Below, piece by piece: positions 41,798 through 51,654 of a stretch of DNA of 64,000 nucleotides (the first letter of the stretch is position 1; every line of letters starts with the position of its first letter). The stretch comes from JBBIPA01 sp963775935. GTDB taxonomy: Bacteria > Chloroflexota > Dehalococcoidia > GIF9 > UBA5629. The notes under the pieces were generated by a model. The model saw only the letters and a program-made list of their open reading frames with translations, was not told the DNA's origin and did not search any database. The stretch is taken from assembly GCA_963775935.1 (NCBI GenBank), contig CAVZKR010000002.1:248001-312000 (forward strand), in the 5' to 3' direction. Made by a program: the position numbers and the translations under genes.

Positions 41798-43099
41798 CTA
41801 CATTGTACTTGGTAGGAAAAGGGCGATCTCAGGGAAAATCGCTAAAATAATTATGCAAAGCAACATTGCTCCCACGAACGGCCACACGAATTTAAACATA
41901 TCTCCAGCAGGAACATCTGTTATACCGGCGAGAGTATAAACATTAAGACCTACCGGTGGAGTAACCAGTCCCATCTCGATAAGCAGTACTGTGACGACAC
42001 CATACCATATCGGGTCAAATCCAAGAGTCGTGATTACTGGGTAGAGAATCGGGACTGTAAGCACTACGGCACCATAAATATCAAGAAACATCCCGAGAAT
42101 AAGGTAGATAATTACTATCATGGCAAATATTACATAGCGATTTAAGCTGAGGGACTGAACAAATCCAGCAAGCTCAAAAGGTAGCTTACTGACTGCTACA
42201 AATTTCATCAGAAGGAAACCTCCCATGATAAGAGTCATAATCATCCCTGAAGTTTTTACCGACTCCATAAGCGAAACAAAAAGGTTTCTATAGTTTAGTC
42301 TCTTAGTAACCGCACTGATAATAATAGCGCCAAAGGCGCCTATAGCACCGCCTTCAGTGGGAGTAAAAATTCCTCCGTACATCCCCCCAATGACTAAAAG
42401 GAATAGAAACACCACTGACCATGCGAATCTAAGCGACGCTACTTTCTCTTTCAAGCTTGTCTTTGGTCCGGCAGGAGCCGAGTCCGGATATATCCATGAG
42501 AGAATGGCAAGCGTAATCATAAATAAAACTGTCAGGAGTATTCCCGGGAGTATACCCGCTATGAACAGCTTACCTACTGATTGCTGGGTGAGAATAGAAT
42601 ATAAAATGAATCCCCCACTGGGTGGGATAAGGATACCCAGCGTGCCAGCGGAGGCAAGACTCGCGGTGGCCATCGGTAGACTATAATTGTATTTTTTCAT
42701 TTGAGGTATCGCTACCTTGCCTAACGTGATAATTGCAGGTAAACTCGAGCTTGTAATTGAAGCAAAAAAAGCGCAGGCTAACGTAGTAGCCATAGCCAAG
42801 CCACAGCGTACTTGTCCTATCAAAGTTTGCGCCGTATAATACAGGTCCTCACCTATTCCCATATTGGCAATAACAACGCCCATAAAGATGAATAGCGGTA
42901 GTACCGACAGGTTATAGTCGTGCAAAGTTGTATAAGGGACAGTTGCCAGTAATTTTAATGCTGGTCCAATGCCACCAAGATACATAAAACCTATGAAACC
43001 AATAAAGCCCATAGCTAAACCAATCCACATCCGCGAAAATAAAAGTATAATTAGGGCAAATATTCCTAGCGCACCGATTATCTGTGGACTTATGTTCAT
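41798..43099 (-). CDS. dctM: TRAP transporter large permease
   Basis: A 433-residue, about twelve-helix membrane protein of the DctM family. It has GIGEDLYYTAQTLIGQVRCGLAMATTLAC near the N-terminus, LIPPSGGFILYSILTQQSVGKLF, the EGGAIGAFGAI loop and ILGMFLDIYGAVVLTVPILYP. It uses a sodium gradient to import the ligand delivered by the binding protein. Its start overlaps the end of dctQ by 4 nt (ATGA), so the two are translationally coupled. The matching DctP lies 7 kb upstream in the same array (50363-51465). Confidence 0.93.
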   Translation of the reverse strand: MNISPQIIGALGIFALIILLFSRMWIGLAMGFIGFIGFMYLGGIGPALKLLATVPYTTLHDYNLSVLPLFIFMGVVIANMGIGEDLYYTAQTLIGQVRCGLAMATTLACAFFASITSSSLPAIITLGKVAIPQMKKYNYSLPMATASLASAGTLGILIPPSGGFILYSILTQQSVGKLFIAGILPGILLTVLFMITLAILSWIYPDSAPAGPKTSLKEKVASLRFAWSVVFLFLLVIGGMYGGIFTPTEGGAIGAFGAIIISAVTKRLNYRNLFVSLMESVKTSGMIMTLIMGGFLLMKFVAVSKLPFELAGFVQSLSLNRYVIFAMIVIIYLILGMFLDIYGAVVLTVPILYPVITTLGFDPIWYGVVTVLLIEMGLVTPPVGLNVYTLAGITDVPAGDMFKFVWPFVGAMLLCIIILAIFPEIALFLPSTM

Positions 43100-43614
43100 T
43101 TTTTCACCATACCATACACAGCTTTAACTAGCTCAATGAGCAACACAATTGACAACATCGCACACGCAACAGATACTACAAGATAGAAAGGATAATTAGG
43201 TATACCCAGGATTGCTGACGCCAGACCGAGCCGTTGCATATCCAATGCTTCCGAGAGGAAACGCCAGGTCATGGGAATAGACAGAGCAAGGCAAAAAACA
43301 TACCCAGCAATATCGAAGGCCGCCTGTCCTCTGGGCGGGAGATTCGAGACCAAAAGGTCCATTTTCACATTCCCCCCTATAAGAGCACAGTAGGCTATTG
43401 CAAAAAAAGCAAGGGTAATCAGCATGGACTGTGTAATCTCTATACTCCCCAGTATGGGACGGTTGAAGACATAGCGTAGAAAGACGTCGCACACGGTAAG
43501 AAGCATCATGGATACCAGAACTGCTGCACTTATGTAAGCTCCCAACCTGATTAGGAGGTTGGTTATTTTAACTATCTGCTGACCCAGTTTGTTTAACCAC
43601 ATATCTTCTGTCAA
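43096..43614 (-). CDS. dctQ: TRAP transporter small permease
   Basis: A 172-residue protein with four predicted membrane helices and the DctQ pattern: LLTVCDVFLRYVFNRPILGSIEITQSMLI, FFAIAYCALIGGNVKMDLLVSNLPPRGQ. It partners DctM and contacts the binding protein. It overlaps both neighbours by 4 nt: the alpha subunit gene upstream (43611-43614) and dctM downstream. This directly ties transport and the transhydroxylase-like enzyme into one operon. Confidence 0.9.
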   Translation of the reverse strand: MTEDMWLNKLGQQIVKITNLLIRLGAYISAAVLVSMMLLTVCDVFLRYVFNRPILGSIEITQSMLITLAFFAIAYCALIGGNVKMDLLVSNLPPRGQAAFDIAGYVFCLALSIPMTWRFLSEALDMQRLGLASAILGIPNYPFYLVVSVACAMLSIVLLIELVKAVYGMVKK

Positions 43615-46235
43615 TCTCCATATAGTACCCTTTCCATCCGCAAGCCAGATGCCCGATCGTAAGGTCTGTTAAATGCTTCTGGATATTTCCCTCTCAGATC
43701 ATCCAGGTTGACCTGCTTCACCTCAACCAAGAACCCACTAACAACCATCCCAGCGCAATTTTTGGAGGTTACATTATGTGGTGTAATGGTATTAATGGCT
43801 CCACCTCTATCAAGTTCTCCGGGGACTATCGGATCATACCTGGACCCGTGGTCTACGTACACCACACCAGGCATCATTCTCTCCGTTACATAGGCTCCGG
43901 CTAGGACACCACCTCTCTCGTTAAATATCTCTACAACATCTCCGTTTGCGATGCCCCTCTTGGCAGCTTCCGTTGGGTGAATCCAGACAGGCTCGTAGAG
44001 GTATCCATCCGGGCCCCTGACCTTACAGGTTTCAATTTCCTTGAACCAGTTTATATCGTCGAGTTGAGCATGCATTCTCCATCTGCCGTGGTTGGACATG
44101 GCAAGCAAAGGATATTGCTTCGCTTTCTCGCTGGAAATTCTCTCATCGTGAGACCATCCAGGACCACCCTCGATCCATTTTGGGATTGGTGGTCTTTCCA
44201 TATCATCGGGGAAGTGCTCAGCCAATCTTTTAGAATAAAACTCTAACTTGCCAGTGGGTGTCGTCAAAGGATTTTTAGCAGGGTCATCGTGGAATCCTTT
44301 CGTACCAACCGGGTGTGTCTTCCAATTCGGATCAGTCGGCACAACATAATACTTCTTCTCGCTGAAATCTTTCCAACTGATCAAGCCTGCTTCTGGCACA
44401 CCGGAAGTGTCGAAACCATACTTTATCCAGTCGTCAACAGACTTACCTTCGGTGAGTTCTTTCAATAAGCCCATTTTCTCAGCTATCAGGCAGACAATTT
44501 CGTAGTCGCTTTTGGATTCTCCAATGGGCTCGATGCATCTTTCTTCGAGGTAAAGGGTGTCAAAATGTTTGCTAGTTATATCCATTCCGATATCATTTTC
44601 CTCGAATTTGGTATTGACAGGCAGGATGATATCGGCGAAAAGGCAATCGTTTTCCATCCAGGGGTGCTGGACTACAATGGATTCAATTTTAGGACTTCGG
44701 TAGGTCTTTGGCACACTATTGCTGTCATTCCAGCAGGTCATCAAACAGGGTGTGTCAGACCATATCATATGTATTTCCGAGCAGCCCTCGGCGGGATAGA
44801 TATATTTCTTGAACTGGTCTTCAACCGGAGACATTTGATCCGAGCTGCCAGTGATGGTGAAAGATCCGTCCAGAATGGCATCGTGAATCATGGTCTTGGG
44901 AATAATTTGTTTTGGCACCATAGGCGAAAAATTATTATACCCTCGATACGCAGACATCAGATTTGGCCTCACGACGCCTCCGGGTATAGTATCCGGGATA
45001 TCGCGTTTTATTGCCCTCGCCGCGAGAGACGTCCCTCCCATCATACAGAATTGGTGAGCTCCTGGTTTGCCAAGTTCCTGCATTGCCAGAAGGCAAACCT
45101 CAAGCCTGGCCGGTTCGTGGGAGTATGCCCCCCTGATGTAGGGACCGCCGAAATTATGGGCTACTGATGTTCTTACAGATGCCCAATACCGGGCTAAGGC
45201 TTTGATTATTCTTGAAGGAACCCCGGTTTTTTCTGCGGCCCATTTTGGTGTCTTGGGTAGTCCATCTTCCTTACCTAAAACGTAATCGAAGAACTTTTCA
45301 TGACCGATAGCATGTGTATCAAGATACTCCTTGTCATAAGTGCCCTCAGTCAGCCAAATGTAGGCAATAGCTAGCTGTAAAGCCGCATCTGTATTGGGCA
45401 ATACGGGTATCCATTTATCGGCATGAACCGCCGCACCGTAGTTTAATTCCGGACAAATATATATACTTTTTATTCCAAGCTCGGTGAACCAGTAACAAAA
45501 TCGGCTTACTATCTGTCCTTCACCCATCCCCCAATTTGTGGTTTCTGGGTCACATCCCCAGAATAGTATCATGTCAGTATTTTGGGCAACGTCCGGAAAA
45601 ACGTTGGTTTGAAAAACTGATGCTTGCCCCACAGGTTCACATCCCCATACATGTTTCGCTCCCCAGTACCATCCCTCCCAGCTATCCGGGTTTCTGACTT
45701 GTTGCGTATAGCCACCAAGAAGGTCGAGTAGTCGAGTAGGACATCCATGGCTAGCGTGTACAACTTTTGTCTCTCCATGTCCTTCTGCCTGCAGGAGTAC
45801 GCTTTCAGGTCCGTACTTACCAATCACCCTTTTTAGCTCGCTGGCTACTATTTGGGCTGCCTCATCCCAGGAGATTCTAACGTAACCGCTCTTGCCTCGG
45901 TTCTCTGGATGCCTTTGTCCATCAAGGTTCCAATCAACTCTTTTTAGCGGATACAGAATCCTGTTGGGGGAATAAACGCGTTTCTTGTAGCCAATACCAA
46001 ATGGAGCGATCAACCTCTTCATAGGTGGTTCAAAAACTTTTCCCCGCGCCTCTAGCTTCCAAGGCCTGAATTCCTCGGGTTTATACTTCCAATCGTAGTG
46101 AAGCGGTCTAATTCTGATTATTTTATCATCCTTCACATCGACTGCTGCCACATGTGAGCCAGAAGCAAAAGCGCATAAACCGGTACCTTTAATGCAAGTC
46201 TTCTCTCCTGTTTCAGGCTTCCCTTTTTGTGCCAT
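43611..46235 (-). CDS. athL: Transhydroxylase-like molybdopterin enzyme, alpha subunit 2
   Basis: An 874-residue protein, the size of the Pelobacter pyrogallol:phloroglucinol transhydroxylase large subunit (about 875). Asp184-Ser185-Trp186 (RNPDSWEGWYWG) and His153 (AEGHGETK) match the known Mo-ligand Ser and catalytic His region. There is no N-terminal Fe-S Cys motif and no export signal. The beta subunit is encoded 87 bp upstream, giving a complete alpha-beta enzyme. In the reference enzyme, hydroxyl groups are moved between phenolic rings without net redox change. RBS AAAGGAG, ATG start. Overlaps dctQ by 4 nt. Confidence 0.87.
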   Translation of the reverse strand: MAQKGKPETGEKTCIKGTGLCAFASGSHVAAVDVKDDKIIRIRPLHYDWKYKPEEFRPWKLEARGKVFEPPMKRLIAPFGIGYKKRVYSPNRILYPLKRVDWNLDGQRHPENRGKSGYVRISWDEAAQIVASELKRVIGKYGPESVLLQAEGHGETKVVHASHGCPTRLLDLLGGYTQQVRNPDSWEGWYWGAKHVWGCEPVGQASVFQTNVFPDVAQNTDMILFWGCDPETTNWGMGEGQIVSRFCYWFTELGIKSIYICPELNYGAAVHADKWIPVLPNTDAALQLAIAYIWLTEGTYDKEYLDTHAIGHEKFFDYVLGKEDGLPKTPKWAAEKTGVPSRIIKALARYWASVRTSVAHNFGGPYIRGAYSHEPARLEVCLLAMQELGKPGAHQFCMMGGTSLAARAIKRDIPDTIPGGVVRPNLMSAYRGYNNFSPMVPKQIIPKTMIHDAILDGSFTITGSSDQMSPVEDQFKKYIYPAEGCSEIHMIWSDTPCLMTCWNDSNSVPKTYRSPKIESIVVQHPWMENDCLFADIILPVNTKFEENDIGMDITSKHFDTLYLEERCIEPIGESKSDYEIVCLIAEKMGLLKELTEGKSVDDWIKYGFDTSGVPEAGLISWKDFSEKKYYVVPTDPNWKTHPVGTKGFHDDPAKNPLTTPTGKLEFYSKRLAEHFPDDMERPPIPKWIEGGPGWSHDERISSEKAKQYPLLAMSNHGRWRMHAQLDDINWFKEIETCKVRGPDGYLYEPVWIHPTEAAKRGIANGDVVEIFNERGGVLAGAYVTERMMPGVVYVDHGSRYDPIVPGELDRGGAINTITPHNVTSKNCAGMVVSGFLVEVKQVNLDDLRGKYPEAFNRPYDRASGLRMERVLYGD

Positions 46236-46322
46236 TTTTACATGCTCCTTTACGATTATTATCTATCGATAAGTTAAGTAAATGTGAGAGCTCGAAATAA
46301 ATCACTATATTTCATTCGATTT

Positions 46323-47159
46323 TTACCCTGTATTCTTATACAGAGCGATATCGCCGACATTGATGTCTTTGCTGGCGTCGATATCTTCCAGCTTTCTGGT
46401 GAGATATCCCTTCATCGATACCTCCAGGGAATACTTCCCAGGCTCCTGCCGCTCAAACCAGAAATCACCGAAGTTGTCGGTCTTTAACGTAGACTTCTTG
46501 CCTTTTGCCCCAATCAGAGTAACCGTCGCCCCTTCCAGGCATTCGTCAGCCTCGGGGTCATACACCGCGCCGGCGATAAAGTACTTGTTGGGCAGGCCGA
46601 TGTAGTAGACACGTGGCTTTGCCTTGTATTCGGGATGGAGCACTTCACCCTTGGCGATCCACTCTTTGAGGTCTTTCTCCTCGCCGAAGCGCAGGGCATC
46701 GGTAGGACAGGCATCAACACATCTGGGTATTTTAGGTACTTCAGCCCCTCCTTTACCATCGAGCAGATGGGCACAGAAGGTGCATTTCTGGGCGATGTTG
46801 AGGTCGCTATTGAAGTAGATAACACCGTAGGGGCAGGCATCGAGGCACTGTCTGGCGCCGACGCATTTCTCCGGGTCGATGATGACAAGGCCATCTTCAC
46901 GCTTGTAGATGGCCTTCCTCTTGCAGGCGTTGATGCAGGGAGCCTCATCGCAGTGCTGGCAGATGGTATGCATGTAACGTACCCGTACCTTGGGCACTGT
47001 TCCCTGGACCACATCGATGACCTTCTGCCAGAAGTGTCCAGTATCAGGCTGTGGCTTGGCGTAGGGAGTCCAGTCATTGCCAACATGCTCATCCTTGCAG
47101 GCAATCTGGCAATTGTGGCAACCGTTACATCTGGTAATGTCGATAACTAGTGCTTTCAT
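46323..47159 (-). CDS. bthL: Transhydroxylase-like beta subunit (Fe-S protein with transthyretin-like tail)
   Basis: A 278-residue electron-transfer subunit. Three complete four-Cys sets (CNGCHNCQIAC, CQHCDEAPCINAC, CTFC..CVDAC) plus one incomplete set (CVGARQCLDAC, second Cys missing) fit the three [4Fe-4S] clusters of the transhydroxylase beta subunit. The C-terminal 75 residues (AGAVYDPEADECLEGATVTLIG..KTDNFGDFWFERQEPGKYSLEVSMKGYL) form a carboxypeptidase-regulatory or transthyretin-like domain, as in that family and unlike ordinary DMSO-reductase Fe-S subunits. GGAGGTG precedes the ATG. Encoded just upstream of alpha subunit 2. Confidence 0.88.
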   Translation of the reverse strand: MKALVIDITRCNGCHNCQIACKDEHVGNDWTPYAKPQPDTGHFWQKVIDVVQGTVPKVRVRYMHTICQHCDEAPCINACKRKAIYKREDGLVIIDPEKCVGARQCLDACPYGVIYFNSDLNIAQKCTFCAHLLDGKGGAEVPKIPRCVDACPTDALRFGEEKDLKEWIAKGEVLHPEYKAKPRVYYIGLPNKYFIAGAVYDPEADECLEGATVTLIGAKGKKSTLKTDNFGDFWFERQEPGKYSLEVSMKGYLTRKLEDIDASKDINVGDIALYKNTG

Positions 47160-47262
47160 GATTACTGTTCACCTCCAATTAGTATTCTTTCAAATTTCAA
47201 CCGAATACACAGACTAAAGGTAGTTGTTACCTTGTTAGTGCTTGGCCATGAGAGCAGGTCAA

Positions 47263-49011
47263 TCAGTTAGCTCTGGTCTTCTTTGTTGCCTCGTAGTCAA
47301 TTTCTAGAGTATCAGGATCAAGGACAACTTTATAAATATCCCGCGCTGCTCTTATCGAGACAAGCCCATTCTTAACGTCCATTCTTACCGCCTCGGGATC
47401 TCTCTCCTCTGGAGGTCCGACCCCGGCACCACCGCCACCCAGGCTAACAATAACATCCCTAGCCTTCAAAATTTGCTTTCCATGCGGGTGCGTAATCTCA
47501 ATCTTCTCATTCCCGCGCAGGATGTAAGCCTTGTTTAAGGGGGTTGGATGTCCTCCCTGCTGCCCCTCCGCTTGAGTTTGGTATCCATCACCAGCTCCCG
47601 CAGTGCTGGCGCAGTCCCTTCCTTCATTAATGCCCTCCCACCACATGCCGGGAGCACCACGCCACTTACCGGCTCCGGCAGAATCGGTCAGAAACTCACA
47701 CCTTTTTACAGCCCAGGGGAATCTCACCATCTCCTCCTCCACGTCAGCTTTACTGACGACACCGAGTGTGTCCCCGATAGAAGCGCACTGATAGCCGTCA
47801 TATCCGTATACAGCTCCAGCACCACCAACAGCACAAAATGAAACATATACGTACAACTGGTTTGTCCTTGGATCAATTCCGACTGGCATCATGGGGGTAG
47901 CCAGTTTACCATAAGGTGCAATGGCACGATGGGGTAGAGCTTGCGACAATACCGACAGGACACATTGATTTACCAAAGCGCCAGTTGATGAAGGTGCGGC
48001 CGCTGTCAGAGCACCAGGATTAGGATTCACAACGGTGCCTTCTCGAGCTATAACGTGGAAAGGTCTCAAGCTTCCTTCATTGTGATAAGCGCTGAGTGCT
48101 GGGTCCAGGAACAGGAAACTAGTACATAACGTGCTGCTCAGGGTCACAGAATAGGGGGCATTAACGTAGCCCTTACGCTGTTCATCACTGTCAGAGAAGT
48201 CAAATGTAGCCTCGCCATCCTTTATCGTCAACTGGCACCTGACGGTCACCGGTACTCCTAGCTCAGCGCCATCATCATCCATCTGTGCTGTGCTGTAATA
48301 AGTGCCGTTAGTCCACTTGGCAATTTCTGCCCGCACCGCTTTTTCGGTGCGGTTTATCATCTCTTCTATGCTGGCAGATACTGTCTCATGGCCATATCTG
48401 TCCAGCAGCTCAATCAGCCTTTTCTCAGCTAGTATGGTGCTGCCCATAAGAGAACGCATCTCTCGCCGCATCATATCAGGCATGCGATTATTACTCAGAA
48501 TAAGATCAATCACATCCTCCCTATCTTGGCCTTTTTCCATAATCTTTATTGGTGGAATATTTAAGCCCTCTGCAATAGAATCATAAGCAAGGAAATAGGA
48601 GCCAGCCTGAGCCCCGCCGTTGTCGGGGACATGAGTACCCATACAACTGAAAAACACCAGCTCATCCTTATAGAATATCGGTCTAATGAAAACCCAATCT
48701 GGCAGGTGAACAGCCCCAGCCTTGAACGGGTGATTGGTCAAGAATACGTCTCCAGGGTAAATTTTCCCGCTGAATCTTTTTATCACTGCCTTTATCGGGA
48801 AGGTACTCGATATCAACCGGCAGGGGAAACCTTCTGGAATAGCGACGACTCTCCCCTCAGCATCCCATATCCCGTAAGCCAGGTCATGAAGTGAGGTTGC
48901 CAAAGCGTTGGTGGCTGTCCGTTCCATAGTCTGACGCATCTCCTTGCAAACTCTCTGCAGGAAGTGCCAGGTGGTAGTAACGGTAATCAGATCTGTCTGA
49001 ACCCTTTTCAT
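47263..49011 (-). CDS. hyuB: Hydantoinase/oxoprolinase family subunit B
   Basis: A 582-residue HyuB-type subunit: EMRQTMERTATNALATSLHDLAYGIWDAEGRVVA, GDVFLTNHPFKAGAVHLPDWVFIRPIF, TVNPNPGALTAAAPSSTGALVNQ and the Gly-rich SLGGGGAGVGPPEERDPE are all family hallmarks. With HyuA (36873-38933) it would make an ATP-dependent cyclic-amide hydrolase or a carboxylase. No small gamma subunit of the acetone carboxylase type is in the island, which argues for the hydrolase or acetophenone-carboxylase-like arrangement. Start ATG with GGAAGG upstream. Confidence 0.9.
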   Translation of the reverse strand: MKRVQTDLITVTTTWHFLQRVCKEMRQTMERTATNALATSLHDLAYGIWDAEGRVVAIPEGFPCRLISSTFPIKAVIKRFSGKIYPGDVFLTNHPFKAGAVHLPDWVFIRPIFYKDELVFFSCMGTHVPDNGGAQAGSYFLAYDSIAEGLNIPPIKIMEKGQDREDVIDLILSNNRMPDMMRREMRSLMGSTILAEKRLIELLDRYGHETVSASIEEMINRTEKAVRAEIAKWTNGTYYSTAQMDDDGAELGVPVTVRCQLTIKDGEATFDFSDSDEQRKGYVNAPYSVTLSSTLCTSFLFLDPALSAYHNEGSLRPFHVIAREGTVVNPNPGALTAAAPSSTGALVNQCVLSVLSQALPHRAIAPYGKLATPMMPVGIDPRTNQLYVYVSFCAVGGAGAVYGYDGYQCASIGDTLGVVSKADVEEEMVRFPWAVKRCEFLTDSAGAGKWRGAPGMWWEGINEGRDCASTAGAGDGYQTQAEGQQGGHPTPLNKAYILRGNEKIEITHPHGKQILKARDVIVSLGGGGAGVGPPEERDPEAVRMDVKNGLVSIRAARDIYKVVLDPDTLEIDYEATKKTRAN

Positions 49012-49062
49012 TTTCTGCCTTCCATTTTTTATAGCATTAGGTCCTCGCGTTAAGTCCGACCT

Positions 49063-50106
49063 CTAAGCTTTGATATTAAAGAGTTTCACGGCGTTTTCAC
49101 CCAGAATTAACGACTTCTCTTTCCCCCCTATATCCAAGCTCTGTATATACTGCGGCCCCTTTAACAACCACTCACGTCTGACCGAGTAGGAGCTTCCGAA
49201 GAGAATATGGTCAGCTCCAAGTACCTTGACGGCACACTCAAATTGAGCTTTGCCCCACGTCATCGGATGTGAGGCATCGAAGTAAAGATTCCGCTCCAGG
49301 TACCTCTTTGTATTCTCTCCTGGTGCCGAATCAAGGCGATGCTCCGCTGCTTCCTGTACTGTCGACTTCTTGGGGAACCACTCATCAGCGTAGGCAAAGA
49401 ACCCACCCCCCATTTCGCTAGGAATAAGTTTTAGATTCGGGAATTCGTCGAGTAGACCGCTGAAAATTATCCTACCCAGAGAAGTAAGCAGATCTATATC
49501 CCTCCCAAGTAAACGGCGTAGATTGGTATATTTGTAGATCTGGCCGTATTCTACAGGAAGAGGGATATGATGCATGCAGACCGGCACGCCAAGTTCGTTG
49601 AGTTTCTTGAAAAAAGGCCTAAACTCTTCCTCATCCAGATAAAGGGTTCCATAATGTGCTGAAATCTGCACTCCACAGAAACCGAGGTCATTGATACATC
49701 GATCCACTTCGTCAAGAGACTCTTCATCACCCCACGGAGGTACGACGGCAAGACCCAAGAATCGGTCAGGATGCTTCCTTATACATTTAGCCATCAAATC
49801 GTTGACCGTCTTACACATTTCCAGGTTTAGCCATTCTCCGAAAATAGCTATTCGCAGGATAGCCTTATCCACCTTGGCTTCATCCATAGCTTTCAGTCGC
49901 GCAGTCGTATCAGATTCTAGATTGGTGTGATTTATGTTTGGATAGCCTCTTGGCTTCTCCATAACAAACTGCCTCCCGTCAGTTCCAGGCAATAACTTCA
50001 CGTGTTCGCCGTAGGCACGAGGAATCCCACGTAAAAACGAGTTCATCAAAGATTTGTCCGTCATAGTTTCCTCAGGAAACCAGTGCATATTAACATCTAC
50101 AATCAT
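49063..50106 (-). CDS. Amidohydrolase-2 family protein (hydrolase or decarboxylase)
   Basis: A 347-residue TIM-barrel protein of the ACMSD/resorcylate-decarboxylase group. The order of elements fits: MIVDVNMHWFPEE at strand 1, GLAVVPPWGDEESLDEVDRCINDLGFCGVQI, PVCMHHIP, IPSEMGGGFFAYADEWF and DHILFGSSYSVRREW. The usual metal site is altered: strand 1 has Asn-x-His in place of His-x-His, and the final Asp of the FGTD motif is Ser (FGSSYS). It may hold a metal differently or act without one. Such enzymes decarboxylate or hydrolyse ring acids, which suits the array. GGAGGTG precedes the ATG. Confidence 0.8.
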   Translation of the reverse strand: MIVDVNMHWFPEETMTDKSLMNSFLRGIPRAYGEHVKLLPGTDGRQFVMEKPRGYPNINHTNLESDTTARLKAMDEAKVDKAILRIAIFGEWLNLEMCKTVNDLMAKCIRKHPDRFLGLAVVPPWGDEESLDEVDRCINDLGFCGVQISAHYGTLYLDEEEFRPFFKKLNELGVPVCMHHIPLPVEYGQIYKYTNLRRLLGRDIDLLTSLGRIIFSGLLDEFPNLKLIPSEMGGGFFAYADEWFPKKSTVQEAAEHRLDSAPGENTKRYLERNLYFDASHPMTWGKAQFECAVKVLGADHILFGSSYSVRREWLLKGPQYIQSLDIGGKEKSLILGENAVKLFNIKA

Positions 50107-50362
50107 AGAATTACACCTCCAACTATTAATTTGTTTTTGAATTAAAATCTTAATTTAAATTATGAGCCAAAAACATCTCTTTCAACAAGCTTTTATACGT
50201 ATCTTTTAATATAACACTAACCTTTGATGCTTTTCTCGTTTAGCGTATATTGTCACGAGTTACATCGCTTGTTTAGGTTCCCGCCTAAAATGGATCCATT
50301 CTGGGCAAAAAAGAAATATCACACTGTAGGCATCTTATTCAACACTCATTCTTTTTTGAAGT

Positions 50363-51465
50363 TTATTTGCTATATTCCTTACCCAGCCGTATGGCCTCGT
50401 CCAATACTTCTCTGGCCGACTGCTTTCCCTTAGCTTTAGTTTTCGCTACCCAATCCTCCGCTAATGGTGCGCAAAGCGCCCGCCACAGTTCCCTTTCCCC
50501 GGCGTGGTCTCGATGATGGTGTGTCCGAGACCTGTCCATTTCTGCTTTATCCCGAGAGTATATCCTCTATCTGCATTATATGTCGCCTCGGTCAACCAGG
50601 GACTGAGGTCATCTATTATCTTCTGGATATCGGGGGGCAAGCTGTTCCATGTGCCAAGGTTCATAACCACGAATACGAGCTGCGTGGAACGTATGACGTC
50701 ATTAAGGTGATACGGCAGTACCTCCGAGCAGCCAAATATATCCACAGCCGTAGCTTGAGAGAAAGCCCCTTGCGCTAATCCCCTCTGCAAAGACATAGCC
50801 CATTCAGTCGGAGGCCCAGGAATAGGGCTAGCGCCAGCCAATCGCAGCACTTCCAGATGAGGGCCGTTAGCCAATATCTTCATGCCACGTACATCATTAG
50901 GAACCCGAACTTCTTTATCCTTTGTGGTAAGATTTAGCAGCTGCTCACCGGGCATTGCCCAAGTAGTTATCAATTTTAACTCTGCCAACTCATTTCTCAT
51001 CTCGGGAAACTTATTGTAAAGTTCTTTCCACATGCGCGCCGCATCCATATTAGCAGGTGAGTACACAGATGGCTGCAACTGGATACAATTCAGCGGCAAC
51101 CGTTCGGTCTCGTTAATAGTGATCAGATGACCGATATCACCAATACGTCCGACTACAGAGGCATAAGTATCTTGTGTGGCGAACAAGGACTGAGAAGGGA
51201 AAATGGTGATCTTAACCCTTCCTTGAGTTTGCGCCTCAATTTTCTTTGTCCACTCCTCATAAACTTTGGCGGAAGCCATTACCGGTGCCATCTGATGGCC
51301 AAATTTGAGCTCGAATACCTTGGCTGGGGTAGGGGTGGGAGATGGGGTTGGAGTTGGAGTAGGAGTCGGTGCTGGTGTGGGAGTAGCACATGACATCAAT
51401 AAAGCAACGACCAAAAGAACAACTCCCATAATTAGAAACCGTCCATTTTTTGCTGATACTTTCAT
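50363..51465 (-). pseudogene. dctP: TRAP transporter substrate-binding lipoprotein with 3' frameshift
   Basis: A DctP-type binding protein starting at the second of two ATGs (51465, GGAGG 6 nt upstream), with a lipoprotein signal (LLMSC), a Thr-Pro repeat linker and the DctP fold (FELKFGHQMAPVMASAKVYEEW, GRVKITIFPSQSLFATQDTYASV, VRGMKILANG). The frame ends early at 50461. An extra G near 50500-50505 (CCGGGGAAAGGG) hides the normal end, which continues in another frame as ERELWRALCAPLAEDWVAK and on to a stop at 50363. About 45 C-terminal residues are therefore replaced or lost. Mutation or sequencing error. Confidence 0.82.
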
Positions 51466-51654
51466 CTTCATCCTCCTTTTTCATTTAGCCTTAGCCAACA
51501 CATAAAATTAGAAACCGTCTATTATTTCATTTGCACCTCCTTACTATTAGATTCACGTAAGAGAAGCTATTAGTCTTGTTATTCGATCACGTTACTTACA
51601 TTATTTGTAAGTATAAATATAAACATCCTTTCCGTACTACCAGTCTACCCGGAC

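Noticed and set aside
44565..45167. A 200-residue rightward frame inside alpha subunit 2
   Set aside because: Shadow of the alpha subunit on the opposite strand, with no ribosome binding site or family match.
51305..51505. A Gly/Val-repeat protein on the + strand
   Set aside because: It is the reverse reading of the Thr-Pro linker and signal peptide of dctP.
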